DNA of 64,000 nucleotides from Salipiger abyssi (GTDB taxonomy: Bacteria > Pseudomonadota > Alphaproteobacteria > Rhodobacterales > Rhodobacteraceae), in contig NZ_CP015093.1 of assembly GCF_001975705.1 (NCBI RefSeq), positions 1,674,001-1,738,000 on the forward strand. The letters run 5' to 3'. A program made the position numbers and the translations under genes. Below, piece after piece: positions 17,537 through 26,129 of the stretch (position 1 is its first letter; each line of letters begins with the position of its first letter). The notes under the pieces were generated by a model. It did not search any database. It was not told where the DNA came from and saw only the letters and a list, made by a program, of their open reading frames with translations.

Positions 17537-19618
17537 ATGCCGGAGGCCCCTGCCCCGCTCTTCAAACCAACAGTGCTGCTCGCGGTCGCGCTGATGGCGG
17601 TCATCGTGATGATGATCCTGCCGGTGCCGGCCTGGGTGCTGGATGTCGGGCTTGCCGCTTCCTTCGGCCTGGCGATCCTTATCTTCACGGTCACGCTCTT
17701 CATCGAACGCCCGCTCGATTTCTCCGCCTTCCCGACCATCCTGCTCGCCTCGCTCATGCTGCGCCTCTCGCTCAATGTCAGCTCGACCAAGCTGATCATC
17801 GGCGAGGGCCATACCGGCACCTCCGCCGCCGGCGACGTGATCGAGGGGTTTGCAAATTTTGTCATGGGCGGCAGCGTTTTCCTCGGTCTCGTTGTCTTTG
17901 GCGTGCTGATGATCGTGAATTTCGCGGTGATCACCAAGGGCGCTGCCCGCATGGCCGAGGTCGGGGCGCGGTTCGCGCTCGACGGCATGCCGGGCAAGCA
18001 GCTCGCCATCGACAGCGACATGTCCGCTGGCGCCATCGACCACGCCGAGGCCAAGGCCCGCCGCGAACGCGAACAGCAGGAGACGACGTTTTTCGGCTCG
18101 CTCGACGGCGCGTCGAAATTCGTCAAGGGCGACGCGGTCGCCGGGCTGCTCATCACCCTGCTCAATCTCGTGATGGGCATGGTGATGGGGATTTTCGGCC
18201 ATGGAATGGCGCTTTCCCACGCATTCGAGACCTATGCGATCCTGACGGTGGGCGACGGGCTGGTGACGCAGATCCCCGCGGTGATCATCTCCATCGCCTC
18301 GGGGCTGCTGCTGGCACGCGGCGGCGCCACCGGGGCCACCGATGTCGCCATGGCGGGGCAGCTCGCGCGCCACCCGGCGGCGCTCGGCACGGTCGGCGTG
18401 CTGATGGCGCTCTTTGCGCTGGTTCCGGGCCTACCCTTCCTGCCCTTCATCCTCGGCGCCGGTGTCCTGGGTGGGCTCGCCGTCTATATGGCGCGCAAAC
18501 AGGCGGAACCGCCGGCGCCGCCCGAACCCGAAGCGGAGGAAGAGGCGCCGCGCGAGCGTCCGCTCGGCGATGTGCTGGATGTGGACGAGATCCATGTCGA
18601 ATTCGCGCCGGATCTGGTGAACATGGTGCTCGATCCCGGCACCGGTCTCGATGTGCGGATCGACAATATGCGCCGCCATATCGCCTCGGGGTTCGGGCTC
18701 ATCCTGCCCGAGATCCGGCTGACCGATGCCGCCGCGCTGGAAACCGGCGCCTATGTCATTCGCATCCATGGGGTAGAGATCGCGCGGGGCGAGCTGAACC
18801 CGGATCTGGTGCTGGCGCTGATGCCCGAAGAGCATGGCCGCCTGCCCGACGGGCGCGATGTGACAGAGCCGGTCTATGGCGCACCTGCACGCTGGATCCG
18901 CCCCGAGGATCAGGATCGCGCGGCGATCACCGGCGCCACCATTGTCACTCCGACCGAGGTGCTGGCCACTCACCTGCTGGAGGTGATCAAGCGCAATTTC
19001 GGCCGGTTGCTGACGCTGAAAGCCCTGCGCCGGCTGCTCGACGAGATGGTTTCTCTCTCAAACCCCGCCCGGGCCGAAGCGAACCGGCGGCTGCTCGACG
19101 AGTTGATCCCCGACAAGGTGCCAATCGACACGCTGCACCAGGTGCTGCGGCTGTTGCTGGAAGAGCAGGTCAGCATCCGCAACCTGCCGCTGATCCTCGA
19201 GTCGATTTCGGAGATGCGCGGCCAGCAGATCGGCCCCGAGGCGATCTGCGAACATGTGCGCCAGCGCCTCGGCTTCCAGCTCGTCGCAGGCATGCGCCGC
19301 AAGGACGGGACGATCCCGCTGATCCAGCTGGCGCCGGAATGGGAGGATACCTTCTCCACCTATCAGGTCGAGGGTGCGCGCGGCGGGCTCGACGTGGCGC
19401 TGCCGCCCGAGATGTTCGACACGCTCACCGCCGGCGTCGCCGACGAGATCAGCGCGGCGGGCAATCGCGGCATCTTTCCAGCGCTGGTCACCAGCGCCCG
19501 CCGTCGCCGTTTCCTGCGCACGATCCTGTCTGCCAAAGGCATCGGCAACCCGGTGCTCTCCTTCGAGGAAATCGGGGTGGAGGCACGGCCCTCGCTGGTC
19601 GGCGTGGTGGCGGCATGA
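17537..19618 (+). CDS. flhA: Flagellar export gate protein FlhA
   Basis: FlhA is the large gate and energy-coupling protein of the flagellar type III export apparatus. The 693-aa product has about eight membrane helices in residues 10-320, the family block RLSLNVSSTKLIIGEGH near 75, MPGKQLAIDSDMSAGAID near 155, and the cytoplasmic domain with an acidic linker (about 320-345). Its nonamer-ring domain runs to the C-terminus. The ATG is 2 bp after sltF. The stop overlaps fliR (ATGA). Confidence 0.96.
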   Translation: MPEAPAPLFKPTVLLAVALMAVIVMMILPVPAWVLDVGLAASFGLAILIFTVTLFIERPLDFSAFPTILLASLMLRLSLNVSSTKLIIGEGHTGTSAAGDVIEGFANFVMGGSVFLGLVVFGVLMIVNFAVITKGAARMAEVGARFALDGMPGKQLAIDSDMSAGAIDHAEAKARREREQQETTFFGSLDGASKFVKGDAVAGLLITLLNLVMGMVMGIFGHGMALSHAFETYAILTVGDGLVTQIPAVIISIASGLLLARGGATGATDVAMAGQLARHPAALGTVGVLMALFALVPGLPFLPFILGAGVLGGLAVYMARKQAEPPAPPEPEAEEEAPRERPLGDVLDVDEIHVEFAPDLVNMVLDPGTGLDVRIDNMRRHIASGFGLILPEIRLTDAAALETGAYVIRIHGVEIARGELNPDLVLALMPEEHGRLPDGRDVTEPVYGAPARWIRPEDQDRAAITGATIVTPTEVLATHLLEVIKRNFGRLLTLKALRRLLDEMVSLSNPARAEANRRLLDELIPDKVPIDTLHQVLRLLLEEQVSIRNLPLILESISEMRGQQIGPEAICEHVRQRLGFQLVAGMRRKDGTIPLIQLAPEWEDTFSTYQVEGARGGLDVALPPEMFDTLTAGVADEISAAGNRGIFPALVTSARRRRFLRTILSAKGIGNPVLSFEEIGVEARPSLVGVVAA

Positions 19619-20382
19619 CCCTGCCCGAGGGCTTGTTGACGCTGCTTTCGGGCTGGCTCTGGGTCGGGCTCATCGTGTTCCTGCGCGTCGGCGCCGCGAT
19701 GGCGGCGCTGCCCGTGCTCGGCGAGCAGACCGTTTCGGTGCGGGTGCGGCTGATGCTGAGCCTGACGCTCACCGTGGTGATCCTCCCGGCGGCTTCGGCA
19801 CAGATCGCGGCACCTCCGCCTGGCCTGCCGGCACTGACCGTCGCGATCCTGAGCGAGAGCGTCAACGGGCTGCTGCTGGGTCTCTGGCTGCGGCTCTTTA
19901 TCCACGCGCTCCAGACCGCCGGCAGCATCGCCGCGCAATCGACCTCGCTGGCGCAGCTGCTCGGCAACAGCGCCGCCGATCCGATGCCCGCCATCGGCCA
20001 TATCCTGACCGTCGCGGGACTGGCGCTGCTGATGACCACCGGCTTTCACGTCAAGGCGGCGGCGTTCTTCGTCCTCTCCTATGAGCTGCTGCCGGCGCTG
20101 CATTTCCCGGATCCCGCGACTGTGGCCGAGGCCGGGCGCGACCGCGTCGCGCAGTGCTTTGCCCTGGCCTTCACCCTCGCCGCGCCCTTCGTGATCCTCT
20201 CGGCGCTCTACAACCTGACGCTCGGCTTCATCAACAAGGCGATGCCGCAGCTCATGGTCGCCTTTGTCGGCGCCCCGGTGATCACCTTCGGCTCTATTGC
20301 GCTGCTGCTGCTCACCGCGCCGATGATGCTGTCGGTCTGGCTCTCGGCGGTCGATGCGTTTCTCTCCAGCCCGTTCCGGTAG
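19615..20382 (+). CDS. fliR: Flagellar export apparatus protein FliR
   Basis: FliR joins FliP and FliQ in the export gate at the MS-ring centre. The 255-aa protein has about six hydrophobic helices (FLRVGAAMAALPVLGEQ; LRLFIHALQTAGSIAAQS; NLTLGFINKAMPQLMV) in the family order. The frame stays open about 2.4 kb upstream through flhA, but the true start is the ATG at 19615, which overlaps the flhA stop by 4 bp and gives normal FliR length. It is followed by flhB, the usual flhA-fliR-flhB arrangement of this group. Confidence 0.94.
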   Translation: MTLPEGLLTLLSGWLWVGLIVFLRVGAAMAALPVLGEQTVSVRVRLMLSLTLTVVILPAASAQIAAPPPGLPALTVAILSESVNGLLLGLWLRLFIHALQTAGSIAAQSTSLAQLLGNSAADPMPAIGHILTVAGLALLMTTGFHVKAAAFFVLSYELLPALHFPDPATVAEAGRDRVAQCFALAFTLAAPFVILSALYNLTLGFINKAMPQLMVAFVGAPVITFGSIALLLLTAPMMLSVWLSAVDAFLSSPFR

Positions 20383-20388
20383 GTGCCC

Positions 20389-21483
20389 ATGGCCGAAGAA
20401 GACGGAGGTGACAAATCGCACGAGGCCTCGCAGCGCAAGCTCGACGAGGCACGGAAGAAGGGCGAGATTCCGCGCTCGCCCGACCTGCTGACCGCCGCCG
20501 CCTATCTCGGGATGCTGTTGACCGGGTTGGCGCTGGGCGGCGATGCCGTCATCCGGTTCGGCGACGCGCTGCTGCCGATGGTGGCGCAGCCCGACCGTCT
20601 GGCACCGCTGTTTTTTGACGGCATGGCGAGCGCGCCCACCGGCGGGCTGCTGGCGGCGGTGCTGAAACCGGTGCTGCCCTGGCTGGCGGTGCCGGCGCTG
20701 ATGGTGCTGCTGACTTTGTTCGCCAGCCGGTCGCTTCTCTTCACCCCGTCGAAACTGGCGTTCAAGTTCAACCGGCTGTCGCCCATCGAGAACGCCAAGA
20801 ACAAGTTCGGGCGGCGCGGGCTGTTCGAATTCGCCAAGAGCTTTGCCAAGCTGGTGCTCTATTCCGTGCTGCTCAGCCTCTTCCTGGCCTCAAGGCTCGA
20901 CGAGATCGCCGGGATCGGTCGCGCTTCGGCGCGTGAGGCGGCGGCGCTGATGGGCACGCTGATGCTGCGGTTGCTGGGGATCGCCGCGCTGGTGGCCATC
21001 GCGCTCGGCGCCATCGATTACCTGTGGCAGCGGGCCGAGCATCTGCGCCGCAACCGCATGTCGCAGAAGGAACTGCGCGACGAATACAAGGAGGCGGAGG
21101 GCGATCCGATGTTCAAGCAACACCGCCGTGCCCGCGCGCAGGAGATCGCGATGACCCAGATGATGGCCGATGTGCCCGAGGCGGATGTGGTGATCGTCAA
21201 CCCGACCCATTACGCGGTCGCCCTGCGCTGGAGCCGCCTGCCCGGCGAGGCGCCGGTCTGTGTTGCCAAAGGGGTGGACGAGATCGCCCGCCGGATCCGC
21301 GAGATCGCCGAGGAGGCCGGGGTGCCGGTGCATTCCGATCCGCCCACCGCGCGGGCGCTGCACGCCACCACCGAGATCGGCGATCAGATCGCGCCGGAGC
21401 ATTTCCGCCCGGTCGCCGCCGCGATCCGCTTTGCCGAAGAGATGCGCCGCAAGATGCGTGACCAGAAGGGGCTGTTTTCGTGA
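20389..21483 (+). CDS. flhB: Flagellar export switch protein FlhB
   Basis: FlhB switches export specificity from rod/hook to filament subunits after hook completion. The 364-aa protein has the basic N-terminal segment EASQRKLDEARKKGEIPRS, four membrane helices (about 35-210), and the cytoplasmic domain with the self-cleavage motif NPTH at about 271-274 (IVNPTHYAVALRW). The ATG at 20389 follows TAGGTG; the GTG 6 bp upstream is less likely. Its partner in the switch, FliK, is encoded at 32 kb. Stop overlaps the next start. Confidence 0.95.
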   Translation: MAEEDGGDKSHEASQRKLDEARKKGEIPRSPDLLTAAAYLGMLLTGLALGGDAVIRFGDALLPMVAQPDRLAPLFFDGMASAPTGGLLAAVLKPVLPWLAVPALMVLLTLFASRSLLFTPSKLAFKFNRLSPIENAKNKFGRRGLFEFAKSFAKLVLYSVLLSLFLASRLDEIAGIGRASAREAAALMGTLMLRLLGIAALVAIALGAIDYLWQRAEHLRRNRMSQKELRDEYKEAEGDPMFKQHRRARAQEIAMTQMMADVPEADVVIVNPTHYAVALRWSRLPGEAPVCVAKGVDEIARRIREIAEEAGVPVHSDPPTARALHATTEIGDQIAPEHFRPVAAAIRFAEEMRRKMRDQKGLFS

Positions 21484-21905
21484 CGCAGGACATGGACGAA
21501 TTGTTGCGTGTGACGGCGCTCTTGCGGGAACGCGCGCTCGAGAGCTATCGCCGCGATCTGGCGGAAGAGTCGCGTTTGCAGGCGGAACAGGCTCGAATCG
21601 ACGGGTTGCGTCAGGCGACCTTTGCCGAGTCGGATTCGCTGGATGCGCGCAGGTTGCTCGGGGCGGATACGCTCTGGCAGGGCTGGCTGGCGCAGCGCCG
21701 GGGTGAGATCAATCAGGGCATCGCCATGGCGCGCGCGCGCCAGGCCCATAGCGCCGCTGCGGCCCGGCTGGCCTTTGCCCGCGACGAGGCGGCGAAAGAG
21801 GTCGCCCGACGCGAGGCAGCCGAGCGTCGCGACGCCCGGCTGGCCGAGGACGATATCCGGCTCGATGCGCTGTCGCGGCTTGCGACCTACGATCCGGACC
21901 GCTGA
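21480..21905 (+). CDS. Coiled-coil protein, probable FliJ-type export chaperone
   Basis: A 141-aa, highly charged, almost wholly helical protein, rich in Ala, Arg and Glu with no signal or membrane segment. Its length and composition match FliJ (about 147 aa), the coiled-coil stalk of the flagellar export ATPase FliI. Its place as last gene of the flhA-fliR-flhB block supports this, but no residue-level FliJ signature is visible. The GTG at 21480 overlaps the flhB stop by 4 bp; an ATG at 21492 is an alternative start. It converges on fliL with a 14-bp gap. Confidence 0.65.
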   Translation: MTQDMDELLRVTALLRERALESYRRDLAEESRLQAEQARIDGLRQATFAESDSLDARRLLGADTLWQGWLAQRRGEINQGIAMARARQAHSAAAARLAFARDEAAKEVARREAAERRDARLAEDDIRLDALSRLATYDPDR

Positions 21906-21919
21906 CGGGTCGGAAAGGC

Positions 21920-22441
21920 TCAGTTGTCCTGTCGCGCGATCTCGGTGATCAGAACGTCGAGCACGCTGGCGCCCAGGACATTGCGCGCCGCATCCATGAG
22001 CGCGCGCCGCAGCACCTCGAGCCGCTGGATGTCGGTGAAATTGCCCTCGAACCCGCCGATATTGGCATGATCGAACAGCACGCGGAGAAAGGCGTCGCGC
22101 AGCTTGGGCTCACGGTCAAAGACCAGCTCGGTGCCGCCGGCGGTCACCTCCAGGCTGAGCGACATCACCACCAGCGAGTCCACCCGGTCCTGCCCGATGA
22201 CGGGCACGACGAACTGGTTGCTCATCTTGGCGTATTCGTTGCCGCCGTCGTGCCCGTCATCGTGGCTCTCTTTTGGCGCCGCATGCGCATCGCCGCCGGT
22301 ATCGTGGGCGTCCGCCGTCTCGCCGTGATCCGACGCGGCCTCGTGTTCGGCGGGCTCTTGAGGCGCGGCGAGGAAGATCCCCGCGCCGGTGCCGGCGGCG
22401 GTGCCGATCAGGGCGAGCAGGATGGGGAGCAGTTTCTTCAT
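21920..22441 (-). CDS. fliL: Flagellar basal-body-associated protein FliL
   Basis: FliL surrounds or stabilises the stator. The 173-aa protein has a short cytoplasmic N-terminus, one membrane helix (LPILLALIGTAAGTGAGIFLA, about 4-26), then a linker about 50 residues long that is very rich in Asp, His, Glu and Gly, and the FliL domain (FVVPVI, MSLSLEV) to the end with LRRALMDAARNVLG-type helices. The linker's His/Asp content is unusual. Last gene of the minus-strand flgB-to-fliL block. In related genomes fliF commonly follows fliL; here the convergent fliJ-like gene follows. Confidence 0.88.
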   Translation of the reverse strand: MKKLLPILLALIGTAAGTGAGIFLAAPQEPAEHEAASDHGETADAHDTGGDAHAAPKESHDDGHDGGNEYAKMSNQFVVPVIGQDRVDSLVVMSLSLEVTAGGTELVFDREPKLRDAFLRVLFDHANIGGFEGNFTDIQRLEVLRRALMDAARNVLGASVLDVLITEIARQDN

Positions 22442-22451
22442 GGCGGCCTCG

Positions 22452-23180
22452 TCAGAACGGCAGGATCACGTCGAGCACCTGCTGCCCGAGCCGCGGCTGC
22501 TGCACATCGGTGATCTGCCCGCGCCCGCCATAGGAGATGCGTGCCGAGGCGATCTTGTCATAGGTGATTTCGTTATTGCGTGTGATGTCCTCGGGCCGGA
22601 CATAGCCCGAGACCAGCAATTCGCGCAGTTCGAAATTCACCCGCACCTCCTGCGCGCCCTGGATGGCAAGCACGCCGTTCGGCATGACATCGAGGATGGT
22701 CGCGGCGACACGCAGGGTCAGCTGTTCCTGCCGGCTCACTTGGCCGTCGCCGCCCGAGGCCGCCTGGCTGTTGAGATCCACCGCATTGGCCATGCTGGCG
22801 CCCGCCGGCAGCCGTTCGTCCTGCCGCTGGGGGATGCCGAAAAGCTGCGGAATGGCGAGGTTTTCCGACCCCGAGCGCGAGCGCGACGTGCTGTTGGAGA
22901 TATTCGCCTCCTCGTCGATCTCGATCACAACGGTGAGGATATCGCCCTTTTTCATCGCCCGGCGGTCGCCCAGGAGCGAGCTCTTCTCGCGGCTCCAGAG
23001 CGAGGCGTGATCGGTGGGCCTTTCGGGCAGGATCGGGACCGGCGTGCCGGTATAGGCCATGGCGACGCGCTCGGCGCTGTCGGCCTGCGGGGTAAAACTC
23101 GGCGGTTTGCCGATATGGTCCAACCGGCTGCACGCGATGGCGGGAAGCAGGCAGAGAAGGCAGAGAAATCGTGCTGTCAT
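22452..23180 (-). CDS. flgH: Flagellar L-ring lipoprotein FlgH
   Basis: FlgH forms the outer-membrane L-ring. The 242-aa product begins with a lipoprotein signal (LCLLCLLPAIAC, lipobox AIAC). Conserved L-ring blocks follow: SLWSREKSSLLGDRRAMKKGD, VVIEIDEEANISN, and near the C-terminus LVSGYVRPEDITRNNEI and ARISYGGRGQI. It lies 3 bp after flgA and 10 bp before fliL in the same operon; ring, rod and stator-accessory genes are thus expressed together. Confidence 0.95.
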   Translation of the reverse strand: MTARFLCLLCLLPAIACSRLDHIGKPPSFTPQADSAERVAMAYTGTPVPILPERPTDHASLWSREKSSLLGDRRAMKKGDILTVVIEIDEEANISNSTSRSRSGSENLAIPQLFGIPQRQDERLPAGASMANAVDLNSQAASGGDGQVSRQEQLTLRVAATILDVMPNGVLAIQGAQEVRVNFELRELLVSGYVRPEDITRNNEITYDKIASARISYGGRGQITDVQQPRLGQQVLDVILPF

Positions 23181-23183
23181 GGG

Positions 23184-23609
23184 TCACTCATTCGTCATGA
23201 TCACCGTCCCCTGCGCGGTGACGGTACCGAAAAGCGTGGTGCGCGAGGAGAGGTTCATCACGCGAATCCGTTCGCCCGCGCCGGCCCGGTCGAGCGCCCT
23301 TCCCTCAGTGGCGATGCGCAGCCCGCCACGGGCAAAGATCAGCTCGACGATCTGGTTGCGCTCGATCAGCGCCGGCGCGCCCACCGCGCCGCGCATCACC
23401 GGCCGGCCGGGATAGAGCGTTACCCGCGCCTCTTGTCCGACGACCTGCCCGAGCGCCGCATGCGCGCCGGGGATCTGCGCGGGATCGAGCCGCACCGCGT
23501 CGGGCGCGACGATCTCCTGCGCGCGAATCGTGCGGGTGGCGACCACCGTCTCCGCCGATGCGGGCCAGGCGCCGAACAGCGCGAGCAGGAGAAGGGCCGC
23601 CAGCCGCAT
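23184..23609 (-). CDS. flgA: P-ring assembly chaperone FlgA
   Basis: FlgA is a periplasmic chaperone for FlgI. The 141-aa product is short compared with enteric FlgA (about 219 aa). It has a Sec signal (LLLLALFGAWPASA), an SAF-type segment (TRTIRAQEIVAPDAVRLD) and a C-terminal beta domain (RIRVMNLSSRTTLFGTV). The family's short form is common in alphaproteobacteria. The start overlaps the flgG stop by one base (TGATG), implying coupled translation. Confidence 0.9.
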   Translation of the reverse strand: MRLAALLLLALFGAWPASAETVVATRTIRAQEIVAPDAVRLDPAQIPGAHAALGQVVGQEARVTLYPGRPVMRGAVGAPALIERNQIVELIFARGGLRIATEGRALDRAGAGERIRVMNLSSRTTLFGTVTAQGTVIMTNE

Positions 23610-24394
23610 CAGCGCACCTGCACCGTTGCGCCCAGCATCTGGTCGGCGGCGGAGATCACCTTGGAGTTCAGCTCGTAGCCGCGCTGTGCCTCGATCAGTT
23701 CGGTGATCTCATAGACCGGATCAACGGAGCTGTCCTCGAGATAGCCCTGCCGGAAGGTGCCCAGCCCCTCCTGCCCCGCGGTGGTCTGCACCGGCGGGCC
23801 GGAGGCCTCGGTCTCGGTGAAGAGGTTGCTGCCGATCGCCTCCAGCCCCTTGGGATTGGTAAAGCCGACCATGGTGAACTGCCCCAGAAGCTGCGCCTCG
23901 ACCGTGTCGTCGAAATAGGCATAGACCTCGCCCTCGCGGTTGATCGAGATGCTGGTGGCGTCCTCGGGGATGGTGATGTCGGGCGCCACCGCCAGCCCGT
24001 CCGAGGTGACGATCAGCCCGTCGCCGTCGCGTTTCAACGCGCCGTCGCGGGTATATCCGGCCTCGCCCGTCGGCAGCGTCACCTCGAGATAGCCGCGCCC
24101 CTCGATGGCGATGTCGAGATCGCCGCCGGTCTGCGACAGCGCCCCCTGCGCCAGTTTCATCGTCACCGCGGCGGGCCGGGTGCCGAGCCCGAGCTGCACG
24201 CCCGTGGGCAGCATCGTGCCGTCGGAGGCATTGATCGTGCCGGCGCGGGCGAATTGCTGGTAATGCAGATCCGAGAACTCCGCGCGGCGGGCGTTGTAGC
24301 CGGTGGTGCTCATGTTCGACAGGTTGTTCGAGATCACCTCGACCCGCATCTGCTGGGCGCTCATCCCGGTGGCTGCGATTTTCAGGGCACGCAT
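23609..24394 (-). CDS. flgG: Flagellar distal rod protein FlgG
   Basis: FlgG forms the distal rod, about 26 copies running through the L and P rings. The 261-aa length is canonical. It has the N-terminal rod motif (NNLSNMSTTGYNARRAEF, about residues 24-45), the FlgG/FlgE family centre (DLDIAIEGRGYLEVTLP, YTRDGAL) and the C-terminal coil (LIEAQRGYELNSKVISAAD). TAAGGAGAG precedes the ATG. Arranged flgF-flgG-flgA-flgH, as in most proteobacteria. Confidence 0.96.
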   Translation of the reverse strand: MRALKIAATGMSAQQMRVEVISNNLSNMSTTGYNARRAEFSDLHYQQFARAGTINASDGTMLPTGVQLGLGTRPAAVTMKLAQGALSQTGGDLDIAIEGRGYLEVTLPTGEAGYTRDGALKRDGDGLIVTSDGLAVAPDITIPEDATSISINREGEVYAYFDDTVEAQLLGQFTMVGFTNPKGLEAIGSNLFTETEASGPPVQTTAGQEGLGTFRQGYLEDSSVDPVYEITELIEAQRGYELNSKVISAADQMLGATVQVR

Positions 24395-24406
24395 GCTCTG
24401 CTCTCC

Positions 24407-25120
24407 TTACTTGATAAAGGCCTTGATGGCGGCGCGGACGCGCTCGTCCTCGCGTTGCAGGAAGTTCTGGCCCATCTCATAGGCGCGCTGGACCTCGATC
24501 ATCCGGGCGATCTGAAGGATGGGATCGACATTGGAGCTCTCGACAAAGCCTTGCATCACCCTGGGGTTTTCCGCCGGACCGACGCCGTCATCGGCACGGA
24601 ACATCACGCCGCCCTCGCGCACCAGGCCGAGCGGGTCGAGAGGCTGCACGATCCCCACCTGCCCCAGCGGTCGTCCATTGCTGCTGAGCGTTCCGTCCTG
24701 CGCCACCGCGAGGTCGCTGGCATCGGGCGGGATGAAGACCGGCGCGCCGCCCGCATCCAGCACCGGATAACCGTCCTGCGTGACCAGATCGCCCGCCGCG
24801 CTGACGCTGAAGGCGCCGTCGCGGGTCAGCCGTTCGCCCTGCGGCGACTGGATCAGGAAGAACCCATCCCCCTCGATGGCCAGATCGAACTGTCCGCCGG
24901 TGCGGGTCAGCGTGCCTTGCGCGAACGAACTGTTGCGCACATGCGCCGCCGACATCGAGACGCTGCCGGCGAGATCAGTGCTGCGCACATATTCCGAGAA
25001 GATCAGCCCCTGTTGGCGGTATCCGGTGGTTGCGCTGTTGGCGATATTGTTGGCGATCATCCGCATCTCGCGCATCAGCCCCTGCTGACGCGAGAGCGTG
25101 GTGTAATCGGTGATGCCCAT
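24407..25120 (-). CDS. flgF: Flagellar proximal rod protein FlgF
   Basis: FlgF belongs to the proximal rod. The 237-aa product carries the rod motif NNIANSATTGYRQQGLIF near the N-terminus, FDLAIEGDGFFLIQSPQG and LTRDGAFSV in the middle, and MIEVQRAYEMGQNFL at the C-terminal coil. These are the features of the FlgF branch of the FlgF/FlgG/FlgE family. A GGAGG box lies inside the end of fliQ, 4 bp upstream of the flgF start region. Confidence 0.94.
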   Translation of the reverse strand: MGITDYTTLSRQQGLMREMRMIANNIANSATTGYRQQGLIFSEYVRSTDLAGSVSMSAAHVRNSSFAQGTLTRTGGQFDLAIEGDGFFLIQSPQGERLTRDGAFSVSAAGDLVTQDGYPVLDAGGAPVFIPPDASDLAVAQDGTLSSNGRPLGQVGIVQPLDPLGLVREGGVMFRADDGVGPAENPRVMQGFVESSNVDPILQIARMIEVQRAYEMGQNFLQREDERVRAAIKAFIK

Positions 25121-25123
25121 CTC

Positions 25124-25393
25124 TCAGCCTCCGGTGGTCATGGGAAGGATGTGGTCCTGAAAGAACCCCACCAGCGTCTCGGTCATGAAGCTCATCGACA
25201 TCCAGAACACGACGACGATGGCCAGCAGTTTGGGCACGAAGGTGAGCGTCATCTCCTGGATCGAGGTCAGCGCCTGGAACAGCCCCACGCTCACGCCGGC
25301 GACCAGCGCGGCGCTGAGGATCGGCACCGAGGTGATGGTGGCGATCCAGAGTCCCTGGCGCAGCGTGTCGTAGAAGATCGCCTCGCTCAGCAT
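25124..25393 (-). CDS. fliQ: Flagellar export apparatus protein FliQ
   Basis: FliQ is a small gate subunit of the export apparatus. The 89-aa protein has two long hydrophobic helices (IATITSVPILSAALVAGVSV and LLAIVVVFWMSMSFMTETLV) linked by FQALTSIQEMTLTFVPK, which is the FliQ signature. The ATG at 25393 gives the family length. The frame is open 42 codons further upstream within fliE, but that part is an out-of-frame shadow. It sits between fliE and flgF. Its partner FliR is on the other strand, and FliP is not in the window. Confidence 0.94.
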   Translation of the reverse strand: MLSEAIFYDTLRQGLWIATITSVPILSAALVAGVSVGLFQALTSIQEMTLTFVPKLLAIVVVFWMSMSFMTETLVGFFQDHILPMTTGG

Positions 25394-25397
25394 CGCG

Positions 25398-25688
25398 TCA
25401 GACCGGCATCCGCAGGATTTCCTGATAGGCCTCGACAACCTTGTTGCGCACCGCGACCACGGTTTCGACGGCGAGCTCGGATTGCGCCAGCGCCTGCACC
25501 AGCGCGTGCGGATCGGCATCGCCGGTCATCGCCGCCTTGGCCGTGGTCTCGGCCTCTGTCAGGGTTGCGGCGAAATCCTGTGCCGCTTCGGTGAATTTTT
25601 CCTGAATGCCGCCGGCGCCGGGCTGCGGCTCGGTGGCGGGGCGCTGGGCCGCGTATTTCTGCGCGGCGAAAAGCGATCGGACGTCCAT
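25398..25688 (-). CDS. fliE: Flagellar MS-ring/rod adaptor FliE
   Basis: FliE connects the MS ring to the rod and is the first exported substrate. The 96-aa protein is helical, with the family core IQEKFTEAAQDFAATLTEAE and the C-terminal VQALAQSELAVETVVAVRNK followed by VVEAYQEILRMPV, whose final MPV is typical. I prefer the ATG at 25688 (GGAG 7 bp upstream) over one 4 codons earlier at 25700. Arranged flgB-flgC-fliE, the standard proximal-rod operon. Confidence 0.93.
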   Translation of the reverse strand: MDVRSLFAAQKYAAQRPATEPQPGAGGIQEKFTEAAQDFAATLTEAETTAKAAMTGDADPHALVQALAQSELAVETVVAVRNKVVEAYQEILRMPV

Positions 25689-25719
25689 TCTGGTCTCCAT
25701 TCCGCTGAATTAGGGTCTG

Positions 25720-26112
25720 TTATCTGCGCAGCAGCTCCATAAGGCTGCTGGACATCTGCCGGGTCTGTTCGAACATTTTCAGGTTGGCTTCGTAGCTGCG
25801 CTGCGCCTCGCGGGCGTCGGCCAGCTCGATGATGAGATCGACATTGGTGCCGTCGTAAAAGCCGCCGCCATCGGCCATCGGATGGTCGGGATCGTAAATC
25901 CGCTCCAGATCGCTGCGGTCCAGGGTCACATCGCCGGCGCGCACCTGCGGCATCTCCGACCCGCGGCTTTGCGATAGCTCGAACGGAATGGTCTTGCGCC
26001 GGTAGCCGGGCGTATCGACATTGGCGATATTCTCGGACAGCACGCGCAGCCGCGTGGCCTGGGCGCGCAGCCCGCTCGAAGTGACGGCAAGGGCGTCGGA
26101 AAAGGCACTCAT
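25720..26112 (-). CDS. flgC: Flagellar proximal rod protein FlgC
   Basis: FlgC is a proximal rod subunit. The 130-aa product shows the N-terminal rod motif (ENIANVDTPGYRRKTIPFE, about residues 27-46), a short middle with DPDHPMADGGGFYDGTNVD, and the C-terminal coil (DAREAQRSYEANLKMFEQTR). Length is normal (about 134). A good AAGGAGGA box precedes the ATG. Located between flgB and fliE. Confidence 0.95.
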   Translation of the reverse strand: MSAFSDALAVTSSGLRAQATRLRVLSENIANVDTPGYRRKTIPFELSQSRGSEMPQVRAGDVTLDRSDLERIYDPDHPMADGGGFYDGTNVDLIIELADAREAQRSYEANLKMFEQTRQMSSSLMELLRR

Positions 26113-26129
26113 TTTCGGTCCTCCTTTCG

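Noticed and set aside
17357..18373. 338-aa minus-strand ORF antisense to flhA
   Set aside because: An Arg/Gly/His-rich shadow without a start-site signal or a domain.
17191..19614. A ~2.4-kb open plus-strand frame upstream of and fused to fliR
   Set aside because: It runs out of register across sltF and flhA, is Arg/Ala/Gly-rich with no family pattern, and FliR has a clear start at 19615. High GC keeps the frame open by chance.
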